NCBI GenBank assembly: GCA_012934845.2 | Contig: WNNJ02002023.1 | Span: 1-64,000 of the forward strand | Origin: Pomphorhynchus laevis | Taxonomy: Eukaryota; Acanthocephala; Palaeacanthocephala; Echinorhynchida; Pomphorhynchidae | Reading direction: 5' to 3' | DNA: 64,000 bases | Shown here: one piece after another, positions 48,652-59,609 of the stretch | Position numbering within the stretch: position 1 is the stretch's first letter | Layout of the letters: every line of letters starts with the position of its first letter | The notes under the pieces: generated by a model | What the model saw: only the letters and a program-made list of their open reading frames with translations | Database searches by the model: none | Told to the model about the DNA's origin: nothing | Program-made: the position numbers and the translations under genes

Positions 48652-48730
48652 AGTGCATGCTCGAGGTTTGAACCTTGAGCATGAAGTTGCATATTTTTCC
48701 AATGCACACGCCTCTACCATTCGGCCACAC
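48652..48730 (-). tRNA. tRNA-like sequence (Ser type), degenerate
   Basis: On the minus strand, TGGCCGAATGG matches a Pol III A box and GGTTCAAACC matches a B box at normal spacing. The start GTGTGGCCGAATGG...AGGCG resembles the D-arm of tRNA-Ser. A loop containing TTGGAAA could read as anticodon GGA, and the sequence between it and the B box is long enough for an extra arm. The anticodon and T stems contain mismatches, so a tRNA pseudogene or tRNA-derived SINE head is more likely than a working gene. It abuts the LINE at 48740. Confidence 0.35.
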
Positions 48731-48739
48731 GTCGAAGGT

Positions 48740-51270
48740 CTTAAAAATCTCCTCCATTATGGCATATCTGATTACTTCGAATCTTACGACTCTATTGTAT
48801 TGTTAGAAACGTTTTACACCACCCATTTATCTCTGAACGGTTTTTTCACATTTGACATACCCGCTACTTTTGCGAATCGTGGCCGTCCTTCTGGCGGAAT
48901 CTTACTGGCCATAAATTCCACATTTGCAAACTGGACATATCAAACTTCAGTAAACTCACTCATCGTTCACACTCCCAAGCTTTCCATCGTCGTATGCTAT
49001 TTTAGCCCATCGTTTTCAGCTTCCAACATTATCGATGAACTATCTCAACTCATCAATACATGCTCTATAACCTCACAATTAATAATAGCCAGTGACTTCA
49101 ACGCCATATACGCTTCTCCACCATCTAAAAAACTAAAACAACTGATCAAATACTTTGATATTGTTAACTTGGTTATATCCACTCCCTGCGAAGGTTGGTT
49201 ATATGAAGCTTTCAATGGCAGAAGCTGCATTGAATTCATTTTCTCTAATACCACATTTCGCCAAATACATTTAGACCTCACTTCCGAATGGTCCCTACTT
49301 CGCAAACATAAGCCTGTTTCCTGCATGTTTCACACACACTTAATTCCAGTTCAGCCTAAGCCGAACCTATCTCGCTTCAGTTGACTTATTAAGCCTTCTT
49401 TAATAAACCACTATGATATCAAGTACGCTATAACTATCAGTTTCTCTGGTGACTTGGAAAATAGTTACACCATCATTTGCAATACACTGCTAGCTGCTTG
49501 TACTATACGATCTAACTTTCCACCCTCTTTCATATTTCACTGTAAGCCCACGCAGATCAAGGCTTTTCAAACGGCACTAATCGCTATGTCTAAGGATCCA
49601 GAGTACACAAAATCCAAAAGAAGTGAATTCTGTCAACTACGTCGCCAATATTGCAAGATGAATACCAATTACCGCAATGCTCGTCTTCGTCTAGAATCAA
49701 TTCCATTCTTTTCGGCAAACCAATTCCTTCATCCTGGAGGCGAGGATTCATCAAATTACTTTATAAAGGAAAAGGTGATCCCTCCTCCGCCGACTCTTAT
49801 CGTGGCATCACCCTTCTCAACCATGCATACAAAATTTTCACACACATCCTCACAAATCGATTAAGGTCATTGCGCTAATCCTTACTTCCACCAGAGCAAT
49901 TTGGCTTTCGTCGCGGCTGCTCTACCATCGACGCTATCAAGGTGGTTCGCCATTAGGTAAAATCATGCTTTGCTCGAAAATCTGATATTTACGCCATATT
50001 CATAGACTTAATGAAAGCTTTCGACTCTATTAACCGTGAACTTCTGCTGAATAAACTCGCTGCTCAAGCCAACGTCTATGGCCGCTTCCTTCATATTCTC
50101 TGCTCAATTTTACGTCCGAGCACACGCTGCGTCTTCGATGACCTTCAATACTCCGAGCCTTTAATCGCAAACGCGGAGTCATTCAAGGTGACTCATTGAG
50201 CCCACTGTTATTCTCCTTCTTTTTAGCGGATATACCTTCATGTCTTCGTGTAAACTTCATAGATATCATATCAGTTCTCTATGCTGATGATCTTGTCATC
50301 ATATCTCGTGATCTCATGGAATCGCAGCTTTTTCTCAACGCATTAGATGCATTATGTAGAATAAATCAATGAGAGGTGAATATTGAGAAATCGAAAATTA
50401 TAAAATTCCGTAAGGGAGGCCAAATTCATCCGTCAGACAAGCTATTACTTAATAATCACCCTCTAGAATTCTGTAAGAACTACACCTACTTAGGTATTTT
50501 GCTTTCATCCAGATGGTCGTTCCAACTTCATCTTGACCACAAAGCATCTAAAGTAGCAATTGCAACATCTCATGCTTCCAACATTGGTTCACTCTCATTC
50601 GAAGGTGCTATTCGGTACTTCCGTATCATGCTTCTTCCTATAATTCAATATGGATTACCTGCATTCTGGGAAGATTTGTCTCCGTATAACTTCGCCCAAA
50701 TCGACAGGTGCCAATGGAGATTTGTTAAACGCGTTATAGGTGTCTCTCCTAAATCTTCTACCGATGTAGCAGCGATTTCAAAGCTCCAACCTTGTTCTGT
50801 GTTTCATTGTAATGGGGTCCATCTTCCTAGAACAGCTGAATTCTGCCATCATTTCGAAAAACTTGAAGCAAAATTATCTTTGCTTGACCCAGAAATATAC
50901 CGGACCCCTGCATTCATTCAAATCAATTGGCGAAATCCACGAACGCAAAAACGCCATCTTACTTGGAGAGTTTCTCTTCATGAGTACCATGATAAATTTT
51001 GCTCCATTCGTATCCCCCTTCCTTTACCGCACATCAACATGCATCTGTATGTATTGCCTCCAATCATGTAATTCTTTGCTTCACGTGTTTGACTGCCCCC
51101 ATCTTTCAAAGATGAGCTTGACGAAGATTGACAAACTACAGAGTCGGTAGCCATCGCGAAGACATTTTGTACTTTTCATTGTTTTAATGTATATTCGTTG
51201 TTTTTATTTATTTCAGCCCAATGTCGAGAGACTAAGAGGCCAATAATTCATCTCTACATTATTATTATTA
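48740..51270 (+). mobile_element. APE-type LINE, broken, with (ATT)n tail
   Basis: Endonuclease domain at about 48770-49380: GRPSGGILLAI, IIASDFNAIYA, NGRSCIEFIFSN and HKPVS correspond to conserved APE blocks. RT domain at 49710-50340: SYRGITLLNHAYKIFT, EQFGFRRGCST, FIDLMKAFDSI (motif A), GVIQGDSLSPLLF (motif B), and YADD at 50280-50291. The connection domain runs to 51070 (NYTYLGILLS, QYGLPAFW). A C-x2-C...H-x4-C knuckle (CMYCLQSCNSLLHVFDC) lies at about 51045-51095. The sequence ends in a CTACATTATTATTATTATT tail near 51250-51270. Several frame changes make it inactive. The features fit the I/Jockey/CR1 assemblage; the clade is not assigned. Confidence 0.82.
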
Positions 51271-51780
51271 TTTTTTCTTTTTTGAAACAATATAAATTAT
51301 TCAAAAATAAGACAGCTTAAAGGTTACCCTCTAATGGGTCCAAAGTGGCAATTCAAATTCTGATTTTTTAGTTCAAAAGGGAGTTGATCGTACAAATCGA
51401 CTTAGAGTGGTGCGTCCTTATCGTGAATTAGAGTTCCTGGTTCTTGATACCTGTTTCGCATAGCCATCGATGTGGATTTTATAATAAGGAGTGAAATCCT
51501 GGCATTAATAATCCTCTACATTATTATTATATAAAAATAATAATATTTTTTATATCAACATCGATATATTTTTTATATCAACATCCCTTCGCTAGGATGT
51601 TGATAAAGTGTGTTTTGTAATGATAATTTGTAACCGTGAAGAAATCATAAACAGTATGTATATTTGAAATGGGTTGAATTCCCGCTGAATGTTATGTTTT
51701 GTAATAAATATTGTCGGGTAAAAATTTTTTTATGAAACATATTTTTTATATAAAACATATAACTAATAATTCTGGATCTA
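51271..51780. other. Spacer with a second LINE 3' tail
   Basis: CCTCTACATTATTATTATA at about 51510-51530 repeats the 3' tail of the LINE at 48740-51270, preceded by GC-richer non-coding sequence from about 51400. This suggests the remnant 3' end of another copy. The 51540-51780 part is AT-rich with nothing recognised. Confidence 0.45.
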
Positions 51781-51829
51781 TTGCCACAGATAATCGGGCA
51801 ACGTAATTTACACTCGAAATGGAATATAA

Positions 51830-52620
51830 TTGTCCAGCTCCCAATTAAACTAGGGGGCTTGGAATAAATAAATCTTGCTCAAATACGTCACAAGAATACA
51901 TATTTTCATTACGAATGTGTGAACGAGCTCGATTGCTCACAATGGAAAATTAGTCAATCCAAAATTGTCCTGCAAATGAAGGAAGAAAAACAATTGCAAT
52001 ACAAAGAAATGCAAACGCAGATATTTGACGAACTAACAAGAATAGAAAAGGAGAATATAAAGCATATAACTAATAATTCTGGAATCTCGTTATGGCTCAG
52101 CACTTTTCCTGATACACAAACTGGACGATACTTATCGAAGCAACAATTTCAAGACGCGATATCAGCAAGATATGGATGGGAACCACTAAACACCCCATCT
52201 AAATGTATTTGTGGACAAACTTCAACATTGCACACGCACTATCATGTCAAGTTGGTGGAATACCTTTCACACGACATAACACAATAAGAGACAAGATCGC
52301 GTTAGCACTTCGTGATGTGTGTGCCAATGTTGTTATTGAGCCGTCACTCCTACCAGTTCCAGATTTAATGCTATTTGATAATATCAGTACAACCACAGAG
52401 TTGTACTGTGGTTGTACTACCACAGTACAACCACAGAGTTGGTGTGGTTGTCCCACGCCAACATGCGGTTAAATACAATACACCCTATCATGAATGCATC
52501 ACTTACCTTAGAAGCAACATCTCATTCATCCTCGTTAAATGTTTATCGCTATAGATTCGACGAGCATCCATAAGAAACCTCAACCATCAAGCGAATCCAC
52601 TCAATGATTCACCAAACCTA
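51830..52620 (+). mobile_element. REL-endonuclease LINE fragment with a foldback insertion
   Basis: QLPIKLGGLGIN at about 51833 is the thumb-end signature. Then ISLWLSTFPDTQTGRYLSKQ, FQDAISARYGWEP, CICGQTS...HALSC..GG...RHNTIRDKIALALRDVC and VVIEPSLLPVPD follow. This aligns with the same part of the element at 4700-7960 and shows the Cys/His knuckle with RHN..RD. Near 52380-52450 an insertion made of repeated and inverted ACCACAGTACAAC/GTTGTACTGTGGT blocks interrupts it. Frames change in the knuckle. Confidence 0.72.
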
Positions 52621-52900
52621 CATTAATCACAATGTTTTGAAATAACAATTCGGTTAAGGCCTATTTGAAGGAACATACACATTTGTAAAATTTATTCTAA
52701 AAAATAAAATTTTATTTGAAAAAAATGTTTAAAATAAACATTTTATTTGTAAAAAAATTTTTAATTAATAATATTATTATATAAACACAAAAAAATTACT
52801 ATGCAGTCCAACGTCGAATTGGTTGCCCTCGTGTGGAACGATCACCCCGAATGCAGGCAGAAGTTATCTTAAAACAACGAGAGCATTCGTTCAATTTTTA
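52620..52900. other. AT-rich spacer between LINE fragments
   Basis: Nothing recognised; a poly-A/T-rich run lies at 52690-52790. Confidence 0.35.
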
Positions 52901-55080
52901 TTAATAGTAATAATTTATTTAACGTGGCAAATGCGTGCCAAATGCACGCTTACATGACCACTAACAAAAAAGAACAGCACAAGTCACAGATTAGATATTC
53001 AATTGTTGAAATGGAAATGGATTTGGCGTTTGAAGCACGGCATTGATGTTGATTGGTGGATAAGAATGGGCAGATGATTCCACGAGAGAGGAGCAGCCAT
53101 AAAGAAGGAGCGGAAGCCAAAAGAGGTTGATTAGTTTGGAACATGTAAAATAAGGGAATTACGGGAACGCAGAGCACAGTACACAGTACGAGAATTGTCG
53201 ATAAAAGGAAGGTTGAGAAATGAAGGGGTATGAGAAGTTATAAGGCGAAAAGCAATGATAAGAAGACGAATTTGAACACGACTATAAATGGTAGGTTAAT
53301 CAAGAGAAACAATATGGTGGGATGTATGATCAAAACGACGAAGACGGATGAGAACTCAGACGGCAGCGTTGATGATGCATTGTAAAGGAAGAAGAGTGGA
53401 TTTAGGTGAGTTGGAAAATAGACTAAGACAATAATCGAGTCTAGAAAAAAGGAGAGAAGATATGAGAGTCATACAAGAAGGTAAATCAATCAATCTACGA
53501 ATTTGACGGAGATTGCGGAGTATCAAGGTAAATGAACGTACTTTATCTCTAATGAAATGTTTAAGTGATAGTCGGTTGTCGAAATGAAAGCCTAGGAAAA
53601 CGAGATTTTTAACGATAGGAAGAATTGTAGAATTTAATGATACGGAGGGAGGTTCTAAGTCGAAGCGTCGAGAAAGGATCCACATAATTTTTGATTTATC
53701 ACGATTCAGAGAAAGACGAAGGGAATAAAGATGATTGAAAATTGAGACAAGACAGCTGGAAACAGAAACATTAAGATCATGAATACGATAAGCAGGTGCG
53801 TGAACATAGATGAGAATGTCATCAGCATATTGCATAACATGGAAGTTAAATGTATGAGAAATCGAAGACAAGTCACCGAGAAGAAGAGAGAAAAGCATAG
53901 GGCCTAATACGGAGCCTTGTGGAACACCGGTCGGGATGGATGAAGGATGGGAGAGAGAATAGTTAGAATATACGCGAAATGTACGGTTTGATAGATATGA
54001 AGAAAATCATGATACAATGGGTAAAGAAAAGTCATAATCACGACGAAGGCGATGGAGAAGAATCGAGTGATCGACGATGCCAAAAGCAGACGATAGATCA
54101 AGAGAAACTATGACACTACATAATTTATGATTGTGCGATATGAGTAAGTCATTATAAACTTTAAGACATGCAATTTCAGTAGAGTGATTAGAGCGAAAAG
54201 CGGCTTGGAAGGGAGGAAATAAGTTAGTGGAAAAGAGATATGTATTAACTTGCTTAAGAACGAGACGCTCAAGGAGTTTAGAGAGGGTTGGGAGAAGTGA
54301 AATAGGACGGTACGAAGATGGTAGTAAGGTGTCGGGAGATTGTTTTTTGATGAGAGGACGAACAGTGGCGCATTTCCAGATGGAAGGAAATGTACGACCA
54401 CGGATGAACGAGTTGAACAATGTGGTTAGGAAGTGTGAGATAGATGAGCAGATATTTTTAAGCAAGTGAGTGGGAATTGGGTCAGAGGGAGGGGTTTTAT
54501 TAGGTAATGACAGCAGAACCGAAGAAACTTGATCAGATGAAACGTGAAGAAGGTGGAATAGCTCTGGAAGGGAATTATTTAAAGAGAAGCGAGGGTACAA
54601 GGGGGATATGGGTAGTAGGGAAAGTAAACTAGATAGCTTAGTTTGTAGATAATAAGAAAATTCATCAGGATTTATATTACAAGGAGTAGATGATCTGAAA
54701 GAATTGAGTTTAAGATTTTCCAATGAGATTTAGAGTTGGAAGATGACTCGAGTTGATTTCGCCAAAAGATAGTACGTTTAGTAGTATAAGAATAAGATGT
54801 GAATAGCGTAGAGAAAAGTAGGAATCACGGAGATTTGGAGTGAGTTAGTTGGGAGAACGTTTAAGAAAGCGATTATACACAACGAACAGAGTGACGGAGT
54901 CGATGCTTAGAAATACTACAGTCAGAATCGTAACAGGGAGCATGGCGCAAGCGCTGAGAACGTCGGAGTTGACTAGGCAGAAGGTTATTGATGATATGCA
55001 TAAGTTCAGAATCAAAAACACCACATGACCCACCTTTCATTGCAAACCACCTGCCTACAACTTTCATTGCACATCAACAA
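52900..55080 (-). mobile_element. CR1/L2-like LINE, 5'-truncated and broken
   Basis: The minus strand encodes the RT. The frame at 54007-54723 has SDPIPTHLLK, YRPISLLPTLSKLLERLV, FQAAFRSNHSTEIACLKVYN and SLDLSSAFGIVDHSILLHRL (motif A). The frame at 53356-53898 has MQYADDILIYV (motif C) and LVFLGFHFDNRLSLKHFI. The C-terminus to about 52950 carries SRNS...LHVPN and FFMAAPLSWNHLPI, the usual end of CR1/L2 proteins. A basic pre-RT region lies at 54845-55067. No endonuclease domain was seen upstream. A few frame changes and stops break it. Confidence 0.82.
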
Positions 55081-55227
55081 ATTGTATCCTCGACATTTTA
55101 CTGCTTCACTCGAGGTGGTTGTTAAAACCCATCTGCACAGAGCAGTCGCGCCAGCGATTGTTCACCTCTCATGACCTAATTCGTTGGAGAATCGAGGAAG
55201 ATTTGTTGCTTCGAAAGAGGTTTTAAT

Positions 55228-56928
55228 TTGATCCGATCAGTGACCTTCTTTCAAGCGGCTGTCCAACTCTTTCCCAGAATTAGTAATGAGAGTCTAACCG
55301 AATTTAATACCTACCTCTTTTCGCAAGCTTCCGGGATTCTATCGACTACCTATAAAGGTCGGATATACAATTCCACTCTGACGAAACTCGAGGTCCTAGC
55401 GAAATTGCTAAGCCTCCCTAATCTCTCTGTTTCCGCTAGACAAGCCCTCTCGAATGGATACTGGAGCACTAGATACAGGTTCCAGCTGAATAGGGATAGG
55501 ACGAGTATTGCTCGTCTTAATCCTTCTCAGTCTTCATTTTGGAAGATTTTCAAAAAAAAGTTTGTTTGTTGAAAGGATAGAGCATTGGGTTGGGTAGGGA
55601 ATGCAGACCTTGACAAAGTTTTGTAGGAGTCACTAGCCTTACACAACTAGTGAGTCACTCAATTACCTCAATCAATCCGCCTTGGTGTAACTTCAGGAGT
55701 AAGGATCTATCTGTTACGGATATCCTTAACTCCTGGGGTCTACTCCCGGGCACCTCCAAATTCGTCGCTCCACTTTCTTCTCGTGTCTGTCAGCTTTTGA
55801 CAGCCGATCAGAGAAGAGAGGTGACCGTCACAATGCTTTTGGCCTCCCCATCCGATGTAGCAGGCATCAATGTTAGTAAGCGTGTTTTTATTCCTAAGAA
55901 AAATCATGTTCTAAGCCCTAAAGATCTCCGGCCCATTTCGATTCAAAATGCCCGCGTGTCGATTTACGAAAAAGCGCTTTCGCGTAAAATCCGCGACCAT
56001 CTGAGTAGGCGTAATTTGATCCCTCCAGGTTTTCATGGGTTCGTTAAAGGTCTCTCGGTCCATTCTGCAGTTGGTGAGGTGAAGCAGTTTTGCCGGGTGA
56101 ATAGCCATCGTCTAGTTGTGGCTGTTTTCCTTGACTTTTCTGTTGCATTTGACCGCATCTCCATTCCCTTTGTGATCTCTTCTCTCAGGTCCCTCGGGTT
56201 GCCTGCGAGAATTGTGAACTGGGTGGAGATCTTGCTAAACACCAAGCGTTTTTACTATGAAGAGGACCCTGATGCGCGTTAGTTCTACCCTATTACGGGT
56301 GTGCCCCAATGATACCCTCTCTCATATCTTATAACTTGCTGCCTCCATTAACCTCTTCAATATATTAAAACGCGAACAACGTCTAGTGGTGTACGCTGAT
56401 GACACCACAGCCCTGTTCACTGGACCCAGGTGTAAAGACGTAGTCTCTGACATCAGCCGTTTCTTTTCAAGATAAAAAACCAGCTTCCACAATCCAATTT
56501 TATTTTAAATTCTGCAAAATAGCAGGTGGTAGTCTTTCATGGCTCCCCTGCTACTAAGCAAAAACTTTAGAGATTAGCACTCTCTGCGCTCTCCTCCATA
56601 TTTGCCTCTGAACCCATCCCCACCTTCACAAACAGAGTAAAATATCCGGGGTTCACCGTTACGGTGAACTGCTCGGTGAAAGCCTACCTGGATAGACTCA
56701 TAGTATCCTGAAGAAAACTAGGTGGGCCCTGAAACGGGCTCAACATATGTCATTGAAAGGGAAAACCCAAGTGCTCCTTTGGAGCACTTGGTCTATCGCG
56801 GGATTAGTCTTCTTTTCGAGAGGACGTCCCTCAGAGCAAAGGCTAAGGTTTCTTAAGCTCTTCGTCTCTCGTTTACCCAGCATAGTCCGCGCCGAGTAGA
56901 CTTTTCGGCGGGGGGTGTTGAAAGACCC
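55228..56928 (+). mobile_element. LINE of unassigned clade, RT part, broken
   Basis: A 114-residue pre-RT frame at 55228-55572 is followed by a 210-residue frame at 55650-56282 with SKRVFIPKKNHVLSPKDLRP, FHGFVKGLSVHSAVGEV and VAVFLDFSVAFDRISIPFVI (motif A). Then ITGVPQ (motif B) follows, and VYADDTTALFTG (motif C) at about 56388-56420. The remaining C-terminal part to about 56900 (VKYPGFTVTVN, RWALKRAQHMSLKGKTQVLL) is in another frame. A 25-bp perfect palindrome (CCAAGTGCTCC, TTT, reverse complement) lies at 56767-56791. It is inactive. Confidence 0.75.
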
Positions 56929-57000
56929 CGGGTGGTACAGTCGGAGGGCGGCGTTTTGAATCGGTTGCGGGGCTCAAATCCCCCTGGATCTGAGGCCGTG
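56929..57000 (+). ncRNA. tRNA-like sequence at the 3' end of the LINE
   Basis: GGTGGTACAGTCGGAGGGC resembles a tRNA D-arm/A box, TTTTGAA an anticodon loop (TTG, Gln type), and GGGGCTCAAATCCCCC a T-arm with a good stem. The stems elsewhere are imperfect and no clean acceptor pairing is seen. It could be a tRNA relic into which the LINE inserted or a tRNA-like 3' tail of the element. Confidence 0.3.
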
Positions 57001-58900
57001 ATGGAAAAAGAAATAATATGATGATTGACAATTTAATAACGACTGCGACTTATTGGTTTTAATTATATCCGTTTGAACTCGTTTATCTAATGAAGACTGC
57101 CATGAGTTGGAAGAAATCAAAAGGTTACTTGTCGTTGATCTATTTTGTCTGAAACCGTGTTGTGAGTCTGAGTTTATTTTTGCTTTCCAAATCAAAAGAT
57201 ATGTTTTTGACTATTAGCTTTTCAAGCAACTTACAAATAATACATGCCAAGGCAACTGTGCGATAGTTTTTACACACTTGTCGATCTCCCTTTTTATACA
57301 CCGGAACTACAATGGACTCCTTCTAACGTGAAGGAATTCGAAATTGGAGAATAGAAAACTGAAACACGGAAAATATATGAATATAGTTGAGAAACAGATT
57401 TTTCAAAAAAATTGTGGAAAGTCCGTCCGGACCTGCAGCGATGTTCGGTTTTAGTTTACATAGAAGCTTCAAAACATCGTCAGCACAAAACGACAGATTA
57501 AATCAATCGAATGCTTCTAAACCCTTTTCTGATTCAGAGCTACACGATATCGGTGAAGAGCAAAACATCGATGAGAACTCATGGGCAAATAAGTTTGCCA
57601 TGACACTATTATACGTGACCTCGCTTTGAGAATCATCCTTCAACGATATTAGTAGAATATTCGAGTCCATGATTTTGCGAATGTAATAGAATTAAACCTT
57701 ACCATCCATAAAACTCAACTTCTCCTTAAACTGACGACGCTTCTTCCTCTTGAGAGTGATAAATCTATTGCTTATTTGTTTGAAAGACTCATAAGATAAT
57801 TGCCCACAATTAAATGAAATCCACGCATGTTCATGTGCGCGTGAATGATATCGGAAAAGTCCATCGAAGCAAGGACAAACTTTTCTATGTGCTTTTAACT
57901 TGGGATAATGCGATTCAGTAAGTTATAGAGTGTGCTTTAAAAAACATTCCAAGCCTTGTCAATTTTGGATATACACGGATCTAGCAATAGAATCAGATTC
58001 AATCTGTAGATAGATGCGTCGATTGTGGGCGCATTTAAATGAAAAAGACATTACGCAATAATCGCTCATACCCAGTCCTATAAGATAATCTATGTGAGTA
58101 ATATCAGAATAGCCGAAGACAGAAGCACGTCTAGCTGGGAAGACGATCATCACTAATCGTCTGCAAACACACTACATCAATATCTAAACTACAATATAGC
58201 ACAACACCCCTTACCTTCGACCAGATCGATTACAATGAAACAGGTTATATCTATCTATGAATAATAAGCTATAATGAACAAGGTCAGAGAGTCAAGATTC
58301 ACTAAGGGAAGTGATATTTGGATGATGAGATGTAGCTATGACCTTCAATTTATCCATCTTATTGAGAATGCTTTGAACGTTCGAATATATATAACTTTGA
58401 GCAATTTGTGGTTTTTACGATAAGACTCATTGGGTCTTATTATCCTACAACTCTCAGAAATATGTTTTTATAGCGGGGGTCATCTCAATCATGGACGACG
58501 CCGAACTACCCGAAAATTTACAATATGCAGATTAGTTTCTTCAGATTATGTACGAGCATTAAGCCCAGTCTGAGCAACACGCCAGAGACAATAATCATCG
58601 AAATACATATCTGTCAACAACCGAAATGGAGACTGCATCAGTTTAGATCTGCGCTTTAACAACTCACGAACTACTGAGGACGTCCGAAAGACAACTTTCA
58701 TCAAACGAGAACGTCCTTCAAAATGGTTGCGACGGCCTATCCGAAATATCGCAATCGGGCGAACTTCTGAAATATAGGGATCTTCCTTCTGAAATATATA
58801 GATATTCTGAAATATATAGATCTTCTAATATAGAATTAACATCTCGCCAGTCCCGTTTGTGTGCAAATGTTTCGACTGAAAGTTTGCAATATTAAACCAT
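56980..58900 (-). mobile_element. APE-type LINE on the minus strand, heavily decayed
   Basis: Reading the minus strand from 58900 downward: an ORF1-like C-terminal piece (RPIAIFRIGRRNHFEGRSRL, then MKVVFRTSSVVRELLKRR) at about 58640-58780; an endonuclease end (DYLIGLGMSDYCVMSFSF) at about 58020-58090; and a pre-RT/RT start (IAAGPDGLSTIFLKNLF at about 57390-57440). VPVYKKGDRQVCKNYRTVAL follows at about 57240-57310, and DSQHGFRQNRSTTSNLLI at about 57120-57175. The RT is cut off near motif A by the junction with the neighbouring element. Many stops and frame changes. The layout fits a Jockey/CR1-like LINE with a separate ORF1. Confidence 0.68.
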
Positions 58901-59600
58901 CCTAACATCATCGACAGTTTTTTACCAGCAAGTTCTGCAGTTTCCATTTTAATTTCAAATTTATTCCCTTCGCTACAGCCTCTAGTTCGAAAACATTAAT
59001 ATGCAGATGATCCAATTTTTCCTAAACCAAGCTGCATCATCAATCACAAATTAATTAATCTCCAGACAAAGCCCATTTCTAAATCATTTGCATCTCACCA
59101 AACTACTCCTGCATTCGTCTTATTTACCGTCCATATTCCTTTTATGGAATCTTCAAGAGTAACTATTTTAACTATTCTATTTTAAGTTTTCTTGAGCAAG
59201 GTTACCAATATAGTCATTCCACGCACTTGTCATCGCCATCCGTTTAGTATAGCTACAAACGAATCAGCTATTCAATAATAGGATGGTGACCAATTAGTCT
59301 TCCACACACCGAGGACAGTTGGCGTCTAGTCATAGATATATTTCGATCAATTTCTACACTAATAGGCGATCATCTTCTAAATTTGAGTTGATTGTTGTCG
59401 TTTTTGATTATGGACATACCTGAGATCAATAATTAAAACATAAAATTAAACAATCAATTTATAACATAAAATTTAATATAAAGTCGAATTAAAAATTTTA
59501 TACTGTCTAATGGCAACTAGTTTTTTAAAAGAATATATAATACGTTGTTCTACTGGAACAATATTTCTGTGTTTTTGAAACACACAGCAAAAATTATTTT
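58900..59600. other. Probable 5' LINE debris and spacer
   Basis: GC content remains above the host average to about 59400, consistent with further 5' sequence of the minus-strand LINE, but I recognise no domain. Confidence 0.35.
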
Positions 59601-59609
59601 CTTGCAGTG

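Noticed and set aside
54227-54469. 80-residue plus-strand frame
   Set aside because: Antisense shadow of the CR1/L2-like reverse transcriptase on the minus strand.
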